A DNA stretch of 64,000 bases from an uncultured SAR116 cluster alpha proteobacterium (GTDB lineage Bacteria > Pseudomonadota > Alphaproteobacteria > Puniceispirillales > Puniceispirillaceae): positions 1 to 64,000 of the forward strand of contig CACEJY010000003.1 of assembly GCA_902559985.1 (NCBI GenBank), in the 5' to 3' direction. Below are positions 26,333 through 35,793 of the stretch, piece after piece (position 1 is the first letter of the stretch; each line of letters begins with the position of its first letter). A program made the translations under genes and the position numbers. The notes below the pieces were generated by a model. The model did no database searches. It was given only the letters and a program-made list of their open reading frames with translations, and was not told the origin of the DNA.

Positions 26333-28711
26333 CTATGCTGACTTGTTGGCAATTGCATCACTAATTGCGCTCATTCGGATTGGCAGTTTTTCGAAACGTA
26401 TATCTAACGCAGAAACAGCGTCATTGATTGCACTCGATATTGCGGCTGGGGATCCCAGGTATCCACTTTCGCCAGATCCTTTTTGCCCAAAAACCGTATG
26501 TGGCGAAGGGGTACAATGTTTGACGATCTGAATTGGTGGTACTTCGTGTGATGATGGCATCAGATAATCAAGAAAGCTTTGTGTCATTAACTGGCCGTTA
26601 GGATCATAGGCGAACTCCTCGAGTAATGCAGCGCCAATTCCATGGGCAATACCGCCATAAGTCATGCCGCTGACGATTGCAGGATTGATAACAGTTCCGC
26701 AATCATGCCCAACGGTATAAGAATGAATTTCTGGCCGACCAATTACTGGATCAAAAGCCAGCAAAACCAGATGAAACTCAAATGAATAGCATGGATACAT
26801 GTGTACCTTTCCATCCACTGGTAGCGCATTTCCCGTTGGCACTTGCATGATGTCGAACGCCGCCAGACCTGGATCCATGCCTTCCGGCAAATTATGGAAC
26901 TGTCGATGAGCAAGCTCAACTGCATCCTGCCATGTATGCTTCCGTCCATCGGGTGCTAAAACGTTCCCTCCGGCATAGGTTAGTTTTTCTGCGTCAATGC
27001 CAAGGCTATGCGCCGCGATCTTAATCAATTTTGCTTTTAATTTTTCTGCGCTCCGCGCTGCCGCCCCACCGAGCATAATTGCCATCCGACTGCCGACAGG
27101 CGAGTTTCCAGGCAGACTTTCTAATGAGTTCGGTCGGGTAATACGGATGCTAGACGGGTCAATTTCTAAGACCTCGCCAAGTACAGTTGATACCAGTGTT
27201 TCATGTCCCTGTCCCGATGAGGTAGTATGAATTCGTGCAGTCAAATGTCCAAGTCCATCAATATTTATTTGACAGGACTCCATCCAAGTTGAAGTTTTGT
27301 TCGACTCATTAAGTAAGGGCTCAAACGAGGAGTTTCCTCCACTTGGCTCGAGGCAAGCCGCAATGCCAATGCCTGCCATCATGCCTTCGTCACGTAGATG
27401 GTTTCTATTGGCAAGAAGTGTCGGATATTCCGCAGCGGTCAGTACTTTCTCAATCACTGCGTGATAGTCACCACTGTCGTATGTGCTTCCGCTCGGAATC
27501 AAATAGGGGAATTGGTCACTTCGGATCAAATTACGCTGACGTAGAGCAAGGCGATCCATTTTTAAAAAGGAAGCAACTCGATCCATTGCTGTTTCGATTG
27601 CGTAATTCGTTGGTGCCTGGCCGAATCCACGAACTGCTTCTTGGACAGTTTTGTTGGAGGTGACTGAAATTGCATGATAGGAAACCGAATTGATCTGATA
27701 GGGTCCAACAATCGCACTGATTGGCTTGCCAAGCTGGAATGGTGCACGTCCGGCATAAGCGCCTGCATTATCGAGTGCTCGCATTTTCATTGATCGCACA
27801 CTCCCATCAGAATCGAACGCGACCTCTACATTAAATTTCCGTTCTGGTCCATGAGCATCACCGGCTCGCATATTTTCTAACCGATCCTCAATGAAGCGAA
27901 TAGGCCGTCCAAGCTTGCGCGCGATGTAGCCAATCAAAGTTGCATGTTTTATGCCGCGTTTAACTCCATAACTACCGCCAACATCGACATCGTAATGAAC
28001 TCGCACAGCATTGCCGGGAAGGTTCAGGCAGCGCGCAATTTGGTCTGAGTATTTTGGCATTTGAACCGATGCCCACACGTCGAGGATATTATCCCATCCA
28101 TTCCATTCAGCGACAACACCAAAGGTCTCAATCGGGACTGTGGAATTACGTCCCCATATTACACTAAATGACAGGTTATGCTCGGCATTGACAAAATCCT
28201 CACCAACCGTTCCCCAAACAAATTTCCGATCGAGAAGTATATTGCTGCCATGCTTCGGATGCACTGGTGGGCTGGAAGGCAGAAGTGCTTCTTCTGCATC
28301 CAAAACAAATGGTTGGGGAGTAGCGTCGATGATAATTTTTTCAAGTGCATCCTCCGCAATCGCGCGGGTTTCAGCCACTACCGCGCAGACCCATTCACCA
28401 GCGTACCTTACACGGTTGACCGCGAGCGGAAAGCGTTGAACCTTCGGTGTGTCAAGACCGTTCATTAATGGTTGAATGGCAGCTCCAATTTCAGCACCAG
28501 TAATTACGTCAATGACGCCGTCCATCATCATTGCTTCCGATATGTCGATATTGTTGATAATAGCAGCTGGGTAGTGCGATGACAGAGGTGCTACGTGCAA
28601 CATGTCGGGTCGGTCTATGTCTGCAACAAAGTTACCACGGCCAGCAACAAAGCGCCGATTCTCTGTTGGGTGGCGCGGTTGAGAGATGAACTTGTATTTT
28701 TTTGCGGCCAT
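26333..28711 (-). CDS. Xanthine dehydrogenase/CoxL family molybdopterin-binding large subunit
   Basis: 792 aa; AVRGFGQAPTNYAIE, SSGQGHET, GESGYLGSPAAISSAINDAV (catalytic Glu region). Confidence 0.93.
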   Translation of the reverse strand: MAAKKYKFISQPRHPTENRRFVAGRGNFVADIDRPDMLHVAPLSSHYPAAIINNIDISEAMMMDGVIDVITGAEIGAAIQPLMNGLDTPKVQRFPLAVNRVRYAGEWVCAVVAETRAIAEDALEKIIIDATPQPFVLDAEEALLPSSPPVHPKHGSNILLDRKFVWGTVGEDFVNAEHNLSFSVIWGRNSTVPIETFGVVAEWNGWDNILDVWASVQMPKYSDQIARCLNLPGNAVRVHYDVDVGGSYGVKRGIKHATLIGYIARKLGRPIRFIEDRLENMRAGDAHGPERKFNVEVAFDSDGSVRSMKMRALDNAGAYAGRAPFQLGKPISAIVGPYQINSVSYHAISVTSNKTVQEAVRGFGQAPTNYAIETAMDRVASFLKMDRLALRQRNLIRSDQFPYLIPSGSTYDSGDYHAVIEKVLTAAEYPTLLANRNHLRDEGMMAGIGIAACLEPSGGNSSFEPLLNESNKTSTWMESCQINIDGLGHLTARIHTTSSGQGHETLVSTVLGEVLEIDPSSIRITRPNSLESLPGNSPVGSRMAIMLGGAAARSAEKLKAKLIKIAAHSLGIDAEKLTYAGGNVLAPDGRKHTWQDAVELAHRQFHNLPEGMDPGLAAFDIMQVPTGNALPVDGKVHMYPCYSFEFHLVLLAFDPVIGRPEIHSYTVGHDCGTVINPAIVSGMTYGGIAHGIGAALLEEFAYDPNGQLMTQSFLDYLMPSSHEVPPIQIVKHCTPSPHTVFGQKGSGESGYLGSPAAISSAINDAVSALDIRFEKLPIRMSAISDAIANKSA

Positions 28712-28719
28712 TTTTTACC

Positions 28720-29247
28720 TCAGCCCCGCGTCTGGTCGGAATTTTGGCCTGGCTTGCTTTTATAATTGCGGTTCGCAAGACGATCTGCTGCCAACATCAC
28801 TGCTTCGACAATCTGCACATAGCCAGTGCAACGGCAAATGTTGCCTGAAATGGCCTCGCGTACATCACCCTCGGTTGGATTCGGCGTGTCAGCAAGTAAC
28901 GCCTCGGCCGCGAGCACCATTCCCGGTGTGCAATAACCGCATTGAAGGCCGTGCGCCTCGCAAAAGGCGTCTTGCACAATGCTGAGTTCGCCAGAACGCC
29001 CGAGATCGCCGCCAACACCCTCTATGCTGATTACTTCTTGTTCATCAGCCTGCACTGCAAGAACAAGGCATGATCGGATCGCATTGCCTTCAACTAAAAC
29101 GGTGCATGCACCGCAAACACCATGCTCACATCCAGCGTGGGTGCCCTTAAGGCCAGCAACATCCCTGATGAAGTCCAGGAGTGTAAGGCGCGGTTCTACT
29201 TCAGCTGTAACTGTCTTGTCATTAACCTCTATCGAAACTCGGATCAT
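28720..29247 (-). CDS. (2Fe-2S)-binding small subunit of molybdenum hydroxylase (CoxS-like)
   Basis: GCEHGVCGACTVLVEGNAIRSCL and QCGYCTPGM...GNICRCTGY. Confidence 0.95.
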   Translation of the reverse strand: MIRVSIEVNDKTVTAEVEPRLTLLDFIRDVAGLKGTHAGCEHGVCGACTVLVEGNAIRSCLVLAVQADEQEVISIEGVGGDLGRSGELSIVQDAFCEAHGLQCGYCTPGMVLAAEALLADTPNPTEGDVREAISGNICRCTGYVQIVEAVMLAADRLANRNYKSKPGQNSDQTRG

Positions 29248-30116
29248 TTCGCTGGAGCCTCTCTGACTTCATCACGCGCGGTCTGCAGAGCTTTGACTGC
29301 CAAATGCGCGGCAACTCGTTTACGATATTCCGCACTGGCATGGAGATCGTCAACGGTCTCAATTTCAGTTATTGCGGTCTCAACCGTCGCAACGATCGAC
29401 TCATCGTTTAGGTCTGTTTTCAATAAGTGATCAACATCAAGTCGCTCAGGAAAATCTCCAATAGATCCCACGCCAACACGGATGGTTTTTGCTGCTCCCT
29501 TTGAGTCAAAATTAATTTGAGCCGCCGCGGATGCAAGCGCATAATCGCTTCTGCGCGGCGCCACCTCGTAAAAGCCGGTGCCACAAATTTTTGAGGTCTT
29601 TGGGAAACCAACTTTTACCAAACAGCCATCAGGCGGAGCAACAGTAAGCATTGGGCCAATGAAGAATTCAGTTGCATCGAACATATGGTCATCGCAACCA
29701 ACTCGGTATGTAATTTCCGCTCCCAGTGTGACAGCAACAAGAGCAATTTCAGCAGACGGATCTGCATGGGCGATCGAGCCGCCAACAGTGCCACGTGCCC
29801 GCGTCGGCGGATGACCAACATGGTGAAGCGCTTTTGAAAGAAGTGGAATATATTCTCGTATCATTATGGCGTTCTTCGCGACGGCCTGTCTTACCATAGC
29901 GCCAATTTCAATATGAGTGTCCGTCGCCACAATTTCACTTAAGTCTTTAATGTGGGCAATATCAATCAGAAGGGACGGTCTCGAAAGGCGCATCGATAAC
30001 ATTGGTATCAATGACTGGCCACCAGCTAAAATGCGTGCGTTACTATTGCTGGCAAGGAGTTCACACGCCTCATCAATCGTCCTCGGTCGTTCATAATCAA
30101 AATTTACAGGTTTCAT
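29244..30116 (-). CDS. FAD-binding medium subunit of molybdenum hydroxylase (CoxM-like)
   Basis: ILAGGQSLIPMLSMRLSRPSLLIDI, RARGTVGGSIAHADPSAEI; overlaps the small subunit by 4 bp. Confidence 0.95.
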   Translation of the reverse strand: MKPVNFDYERPRTIDEACELLASNSNARILAGGQSLIPMLSMRLSRPSLLIDIAHIKDLSEIVATDTHIEIGAMVRQAVAKNAIMIREYIPLLSKALHHVGHPPTRARGTVGGSIAHADPSAEIALVAVTLGAEITYRVGCDDHMFDATEFFIGPMLTVAPPDGCLVKVGFPKTSKICGTGFYEVAPRRSDYALASAAAQINFDSKGAAKTIRVGVGSIGDFPERLDVDHLLKTDLNDESIVATVETAITEIETVDDLHASAEYRKRVAAHLAVKALQTARDEVREAPAK

Positions 30117-30210
30117 TACGAACTACCTGTGTTAGCCATAAAAAATTCTGGGGTCTTTAAAGCAATCATATTTACAGCCATTAATTTAGAAAATTGAATT
30201 GATGTGTTAT

Positions 30211-30798
30211 TCAGTCGCCATTGCGAAGAGGTATCCCTTTGCCCTCACCACTTGATGTTACTCCATCTATAAGAACAAACATAATAGTGCAAGGTTCAGT
30301 CCCTCGGTTTGCCCATGCGTGATTTGTTCCGCGCTGAATAACAACATCACCGGCTTTTAATAAAACATCATTCTTCTCATTATCCATCAACATCCAAATT
30401 TCTCCGTTTAAGACGATGCCGTAATCTACTGAGTCTGTCCGATGCATCCATGGGTGTCTACCCCCCCGGACAACATTATCACCGGCGCCCATTTCCGCAA
30501 AGGCAGCAGCCCCATCCTCACTCGATAATTGCGCCATTACTTCTGGATCCTCAGGCATGAATTCAACACAGCGGAATACTGAACCCCGTGCCGGTGGTTT
30601 AAGAGTTAGGGGACCCAGGCAGGTTTCAGTTGGTCCGTCATATTCAGCTGGTGTTTGATCTGTTATCCAGAAGTTTGTGAGTCTTACGCCTGGTCGGTTT
30701 GGTCGTTCCAAGGTGTGAGTGGCAACCTGATCACTCTCAATGATTGCAGCGCCATTTTTGTCATGGCCAGTCACAACACGGCGGTAGGATCTGTGCAT
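30211..30798 (-). CDS. Cupin domain protein
   Basis: MHRTDSVDYGIVLNGEIWMLMDNEKNDVLLKAGDVVIQRGTNHAWANRGTEPCTIMFVLIDG. Confidence 0.85.
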   Translation of the reverse strand: MHRSYRRVVTGHDKNGAAIIESDQVATHTLERPNRPGVRLTNFWITDQTPAEYDGPTETCLGPLTLKPPARGSVFRCVEFMPEDPEVMAQLSSEDGAAAFAEMGAGDNVVRGGRHPWMHRTDSVDYGIVLNGEIWMLMDNEKNDVLLKAGDVVIQRGTNHAWANRGTEPCTIMFVLIDGVTSSGEGKGIPLRNGD

Positions 30799-31189
30799 GG
30801 TCTGCTCCCTGTCTTGCTAATCAAATTTGCTATTGTTGATTTATGAGTTTATTGAAAACCTTAATCCGTTGTTTACCAAAATTTTAAATCTCAAGAAGGG
30901 TGTGCTTCAATATCAAAAAGATAACTTCATGTTATATCTGGCAATTTGAATTTTCGTGCAGGTTGTCAGATTGCTGTAAATGTTAACTTACAATTCAGAC
31001 AAAGCCAGTTCTCTGGATACAGACCAAAAAGAAAGGTTACATCATGGTATCCTTGAGAGAATAAATACTATGTTTGATCTTCCGGGCCAAAACAAAATTA
31101 CCCATCTCTCAGAGTGACACTCTTGGATTTAGACCCTAACATCAAAAAGTTTTTAGATTTATTTACATCATATTTTTGGCAGGTGGAAA

Positions 31190-31738
31190 GTGAGTATAAA
31201 CATAGCTGATAACAAAGAGATTTTAAAATCTAGTTTGTGGAATTTTGCGGTTTCCATTTATCAAAAAAACGGCGTATCAGCTGCTTGTTTGTTTTTGCAA
31301 GAATCTTGTGATGTTGATGTCCCTTTGCTTTTTTGTGCTGGTTTTTTGGTGGTTAACGGTAAATGTTTTGATCCCGCAATACTCAGCGCTCTGCAAAAGC
31401 AGACAAGTCCTTGGCAACGTGATGTTGTTCAGTCCTTACGAATGGTTCGCCAAAAATTAAAATCGGGGTCCTATCCGGTACAGATGGATAAAGGGGAAGC
31501 ACTACGTCTGAGTGTTAAAGCAGCTGAGCTATCTGCTGAAAAGATCCAATTGAATATGATGGAGGACGCTACGGCGCAAGTGCCCCCAAGCGATATCCCA
31601 CCCAACCTCTCTAACCTGACAGCTGTTTTAACAATGGTAGTTAATGCTCAAAGTAAAACAGCTTTGAAGCCAGAACATATGAAAAATATTCAACTTATTG
31701 CCAATGCAATTCTTGACCGAAAGGCTGAGAGAGCTTAG
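31190..31738 (+). CDS. TIGR02444 / DUF2390 family protein
   Basis: SLWNFAVSIYQKNGVSAACLFLQESCDVDVPLLFCAGFL matches the LW.FAL.LY...GV..ACL.LQ...G.DV..LLF pattern; GTG start. Confidence 0.7.
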   Translation: MSINIADNKEILKSSLWNFAVSIYQKNGVSAACLFLQESCDVDVPLLFCAGFLVVNGKCFDPAILSALQKQTSPWQRDVVQSLRMVRQKLKSGSYPVQMDKGEALRLSVKAAELSAEKIQLNMMEDATAQVPPSDIPPNLSNLTAVLTMVVNAQSKTALKPEHMKNIQLIANAILDRKAERA

Positions 31739-31830
31739 CGCCATTCAATCTGCGATGCTAATGTCTCTAAGGTTTGCGGGTACAGTCCACTGTTAGTTAT
31801 GGGACGCCATCAAATATGATAAGCAATGAA

Positions 31831-33474
31831 TCAAGATTTGAATGGTTTGCCGCTGTCTGGATCAAGCTTGGTTTCAGGTTTTAAGCCCACGACGGACAGT
31901 GATTTAGAAATACGACCATTTTCTAAATAGTCTCCAGTTGCAGCACGGTGACCAGCTTCATCCCAGATTTTGTGCCAAGCACCGAGAGAATAACCATGCC
32001 AAGGCATCTGTACATTCAGTTTTGGAAGTCCCATTTCGTCCCAGATTTCCTTGGCGCGGGACATGTGTTCCTTTCCAGGAAGTGCTAGGGGAGGCATTGG
32101 CGATTTCATTGTTGCATCAACAAGCAAAGTTGAGTCTTCTTCACCACCATGCTCACGTTTTGGTCCATGGCCTTGCCCGCGATAATCTAATGTTTTTATA
32201 TCTTTAATCGGGTTTGTCCGATAAGAAATCGCCCAGAGCAATGCATCCGCGTTATCAGCGTCAATATCTTCATTCACTGCAATTGTAATTTTGCTGCAGT
32301 CACCCTTAAAGAATGCTGCGCTGTAGAGCGCGCGCCATACTTCGGTATGTGGCATGTCTTGCTCGCATGTCAGTACAGTTACCCGCAATAATCCTGTCAA
32401 TGGCTCATGCAGCGAGACTTTCTTCACCCCCTTTATATTATTATCATTTCGGAGATGGCGAAGGAAAAGGGGTTCATACGCAATACGCTTGATCACGCTT
32501 GATTCGCTTGGAGCAACTTGACTTATGTAAGAGGGTACGATTGCATTTTTTCGGCGCGTAATGGCTGTAATCCGCATTGGCATATTATATTCCTCAAGCG
32601 CAATATGCCCGTGTGATTCGCCAAATGGACCTTCCGGTTCAACCCTTGTCGTATCAATAAAACCCTCAATAATAATCTCTGCTTCAGCTGGCACCGTCAA
32701 ATCAACGGTTTTACCAGTGGTCACATTGATAGGCTTTCCTGCAAGGCCGCCAGCAACGGTAAATTCGTCAACACCAATTGGTAATTTCTGAGGTCCCATA
32801 AAGGCAACATATGGTGGACAGCCAAGAACAATGGCAACTGGCATTTCTTTCATACCCATTGCCTGACATTTTTGATAGTGCTGGTAGCCACCAGCTCCAC
32901 CAACGCGTGTTGCCATGCGCACGACAAGGCGATCCGGCGCCTTCAGTGCACAACGGTATGTACCCATGTTTGGCACCCCTGTTTCGGGATCTTTTGTGAT
33001 AACGTTTCCAGCGCTTAAAGTTGGGGCGCTATCGAACCCTGGTGTTGACACTGGTATTGGTAATGCATCTAAGCCATTACCCTCTTGGGATAGTGTAACA
33101 CCTTTTTCAATCATTTCATGACATGGTGCTGCATCTACAAATTTTGGGGTGATAGGATTTTTGATAGCTTCATCCCATTTGTCTTGCATTTCATCAATCG
33201 AGCATCCCATTCCAACACTGTATATCTGCCGGTTGGCGGCCAAGCCTCCAACAAGAACTGGCATTTTATATTTGCGCCCTTTGCCATCGTGTATATTGGT
33301 AAACAAAAACGCTTTGCGCTCACTTTCTTTCATGCCGCCAATAAATTGCCAGCGCACAAGCGAATGCATCTCGCTGTCCTTGTCGATAGGACAATCAACT
33401 TCAACAAGAAGGTCATGCTGGCGCAATGCCTCTAAGTGGAGGTGAAGATCATTATATGGGGGGTGGACGACCAT
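31831..33474 (-). CDS. UbiD family (de)carboxylase
   Basis: 547 aa; NMGTYRCALKAPDRLVVRM and EPEGPFGESHGH contain the prFMN-binding and E-R-E catalytic motifs. Confidence 0.94.
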   Translation of the reverse strand: MVVHPPYNDLHLHLEALRQHDLLVEVDCPIDKDSEMHSLVRWQFIGGMKESERKAFLFTNIHDGKGRKYKMPVLVGGLAANRQIYSVGMGCSIDEMQDKWDEAIKNPITPKFVDAAPCHEMIEKGVTLSQEGNGLDALPIPVSTPGFDSAPTLSAGNVITKDPETGVPNMGTYRCALKAPDRLVVRMATRVGGAGGYQHYQKCQAMGMKEMPVAIVLGCPPYVAFMGPQKLPIGVDEFTVAGGLAGKPINVTTGKTVDLTVPAEAEIIIEGFIDTTRVEPEGPFGESHGHIALEEYNMPMRITAITRRKNAIVPSYISQVAPSESSVIKRIAYEPLFLRHLRNDNNIKGVKKVSLHEPLTGLLRVTVLTCEQDMPHTEVWRALYSAAFFKGDCSKITIAVNEDIDADNADALLWAISYRTNPIKDIKTLDYRGQGHGPKREHGGEEDSTLLVDATMKSPMPPLALPGKEHMSRAKEIWDEMGLPKLNVQMPWHGYSLGAWHKIWDEAGHRAATGDYLENGRISKSLSVVGLKPETKLDPDSGKPFKS

Positions 33475-33572
33475 GAGATTGAAACTCCATAAATTAGACC
33501 AAGATAACAGCTAGAAGTCAGGCGCAAGTGCCTATACTTTTTAGAGCGTGATGGCATTGTGTTCAACCAAAC

Positions 33573-34304
33573 TTAATAAACAGGCACTTTAAGCTTAGAC
33601 GTCATCCCATGTTTTTCAAGCCGACCTGCAAGCCAGCCGTCTCTGATGGAACTCCTGATTACTTCATTTACGAAAGCAACAGAGTCTTGCTTTTCTTTTG
33701 GCAAGCCAATGGACTGTTTGATTGCAGTGAAAGGTTCGTCAATAAGCCTTATGCCCTCGTTATTTTCTGTCTCTTCAAGAAGTTTTGGTTTTAGGCTCGC
33801 TAGCACATCAACTTTGTTTTCAAAAAATAAGTCGTGAGACATTTGGATTGATGGGGATCTTACAATTCTAGCTAATTTAAAGTTATTACGAAGCCAAAGA
33901 TCATAAGCGCTGCGTTCCGACACGCCAATGCTAATGCCACGCCGGTCAATGTCAGAGTTGGTATGAAAATTAGCACAGTCACGAACCAGGAAATTAGCCT
34001 CAATCAACACATAGGGATCACTGAAATCTATAGCGTGTGCTCGATCAACCTCAAAAGCGATGTTGCCGATATCCCAAATATTTTTGCCGGCTGCATCGGC
34101 TAATTCGCCCGGCCGTTCGAAAGTGACAAACTCGAGAGGCAGGTCAAGAGCATTAGCAACGCGCCTCGCAATGTCAGGGGAAATCCCTTTAGGGGCTCCA
34201 TCAGGCCCACTGCCAGAGACAAGTAGAAAATTACTAAGGTTAATACCGGCTCTTAAAATGCCGCTTGGTGCGAGTTGGTGTTTAACGGCCCTCGATACGG
34301 TCAA
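33573..34304 (-). CDS. Type 2 periplasmic-binding-fold protein (SBP_bac_3-like) without recognisable signal peptide
   Basis: LRAGINLSNFLLVSGSGPDGAPKGISPDIARRVANALDLPLEFVTF...WDIGNIAFEVDRAHAIDFSDPYVLIEANFLV; TTG start after GGAGAG; ORF may start at 34316. Confidence 0.8.
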   Translation of the reverse strand: MTVSRAVKHQLAPSGILRAGINLSNFLLVSGSGPDGAPKGISPDIARRVANALDLPLEFVTFERPGELADAAGKNIWDIGNIAFEVDRAHAIDFSDPYVLIEANFLVRDCANFHTNSDIDRRGISIGVSERSAYDLWLRNNFKLARIVRSPSIQMSHDLFFENKVDVLASLKPKLLEETENNEGIRLIDEPFTAIKQSIGLPKEKQDSVAFVNEVIRSSIRDGWLAGRLEKHGMTSKLKVPVY

Positions 34305-34318
34305 AAAACTCTCCAAAA

Positions 34319-35119
34319 TTACCCGCAGGCAATCACGGCGCGGCGGGTCATCTCACCAATCAGATGCGCCCGATATTCTGCCGACGCGTGAATATCGCTC
34401 ATTAAATTGTCAGCTGAGACCAAACCATCGATAATGGAATTTGCTTTGAAGCTCTCATCAAGGGCCGCTTCAATATTGCTGGCGCGGAATACACCATCTT
34501 CACCGGCACCAGTAACAGCAACCCTGACCCCATCGGAAAATTTTGCAACAAACACTCCAACCATAGCATAGCGTGATGCAGGGTTTGGGAATTTCACATA
34601 GGCTGCCTTATCCGGTTTTGGAAAGCTTATACCAATTATAATTTCGTCTTCCTCTAAATCGGTTTCGAACATACCAGTTAAGAAATCCTCGGCTAAGATG
34701 GATCGGTTCTGTGTGTGAATGGTTCCGCCAAGACCTAGTAGGGCAGATGGATAGCATGCGGCTGGATCATTATTAGCAAGAGAACCACCGATAGTGCCAC
34801 GGTTGCGCACCTGTCGGTCACCAATCTGTGATGCCAAATTAGCGATTGCCGGAATGGCATTTTGAACAAGCACAGACTCGGCAACATCAACATGGCGCGA
34901 CATGGCGCCTATGCGAATTGAGGCCCCTTCATCTTCGATGCCCGTCAATTTGCAGTCAGACAGATCAATGATTAAATCAGGGCTTGCAAGACGCTGCTTC
35001 AATGTTGGAATCAATGTCATCCCACCAGCTAAGAACTTGCCATCTTCGGCATCGGCAATGATGCTAGCAGCCTTATTAACATTCGTTGCCTTAACATATT
35101 TGTTAGAATACATTTGCAA
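34319..35119 (-). CDS. FAD-binding medium subunit of molybdenum hydroxylase (CoxM-like, second copy)
   Basis: FLAGGMTLIPTLKQRLASPDLIIDLSD, RNRGTIGGSLANNDPAACYPS. Confidence 0.95.
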   Translation of the reverse strand: MQMYSNKYVKATNVNKAASIIADAEDGKFLAGGMTLIPTLKQRLASPDLIIDLSDCKLTGIEDEGASIRIGAMSRHVDVAESVLVQNAIPAIANLASQIGDRQVRNRGTIGGSLANNDPAACYPSALLGLGGTIHTQNRSILAEDFLTGMFETDLEEDEIIIGISFPKPDKAAYVKFPNPASRYAMVGVFVAKFSDGVRVAVTGAGEDGVFRASNIEAALDESFKANSIIDGLVSADNLMSDIHASAEYRAHLIGEMTRRAVIACG

Positions 35120-35144
35120 TCCTAAATAATTGACGCCTTGTCTT

Positions 35145-35609
35145 TCAGCTCATTTTTTCGGCAGCGGCCTGTATTGATTTGACAATATTGTGATAGCCAG
35201 TACATCTGCAGATATTGCCTTCAAGACCCTCACGTATGTCACGTTCAGTCAGATTTTTATTTTTCGTGACAAGTTCGATCGCGCTCATCACCATACCAGG
35301 GGTGCAAAAACCGCATTGCAAACCATGATTTTCATGAAAGGCCTGCTGCATCGGGTGCAACGTGTCACCATCCGCAATACCCTCAATAGTTGTAATTTTG
35401 GCTCCATCAGCCTGCGCTGCAAAAAGACTGCAGGATTTCACAGACTCGCCATTTAGATGTACAATACAGGCTCCGCATTGGCTGGTGTCGCAACCAACAT
35501 GGGTCCCCGTTAGCCCCAATGTTTCTCTGAGGAATGTAACCAGCAGCGTATTGTCGGGCACTTCATGGGTTGCACTGTTTCCATTTACGTTCATTGATAC
35601 AGTCAGCAA
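35145..35609 (-). CDS. (2Fe-2S)-binding small subunit of molybdenum hydroxylase (CoxS-like, second copy)
   Basis: [49 protein letters not shown]. Confidence 0.95.
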   Translation of the reverse strand: MLTVSMNVNGNSATHEVPDNTLLVTFLRETLGLTGTHVGCDTSQCGACIVHLNGESVKSCSLFAAQADGAKITTIEGIADGDTLHPMQQAFHENHGLQCGFCTPGMVMSAIELVTKNKNLTERDIREGLEGNICRCTGYHNIVKSIQAAAEKMS

Positions 35610-35793
35610 TATTGTCTCCGTTTATACGTTACTTTCCAGCGTCAGATAACTAAATCAAAAACAAGAAAATCTTGTATGGGGATACCGTATTTGTAAACAT
35701 AGAAAATAGCTAAATAGTACCTCGAGAACAAGTGCCGATGATGCCGACAAAGGATAGGCTGATACATATCGGAAAAAAAGGAGACCGAAACCA

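Noticed and set aside
26333-30116. Aerobic carbon monoxide dehydrogenase (coxMSL) operon
   Set aside because: The large subunit lacks the AYxCSFR (form I) active-site motif, having AVRGFGQ. CoxL-family hydroxylase retained, CODH call rejected.
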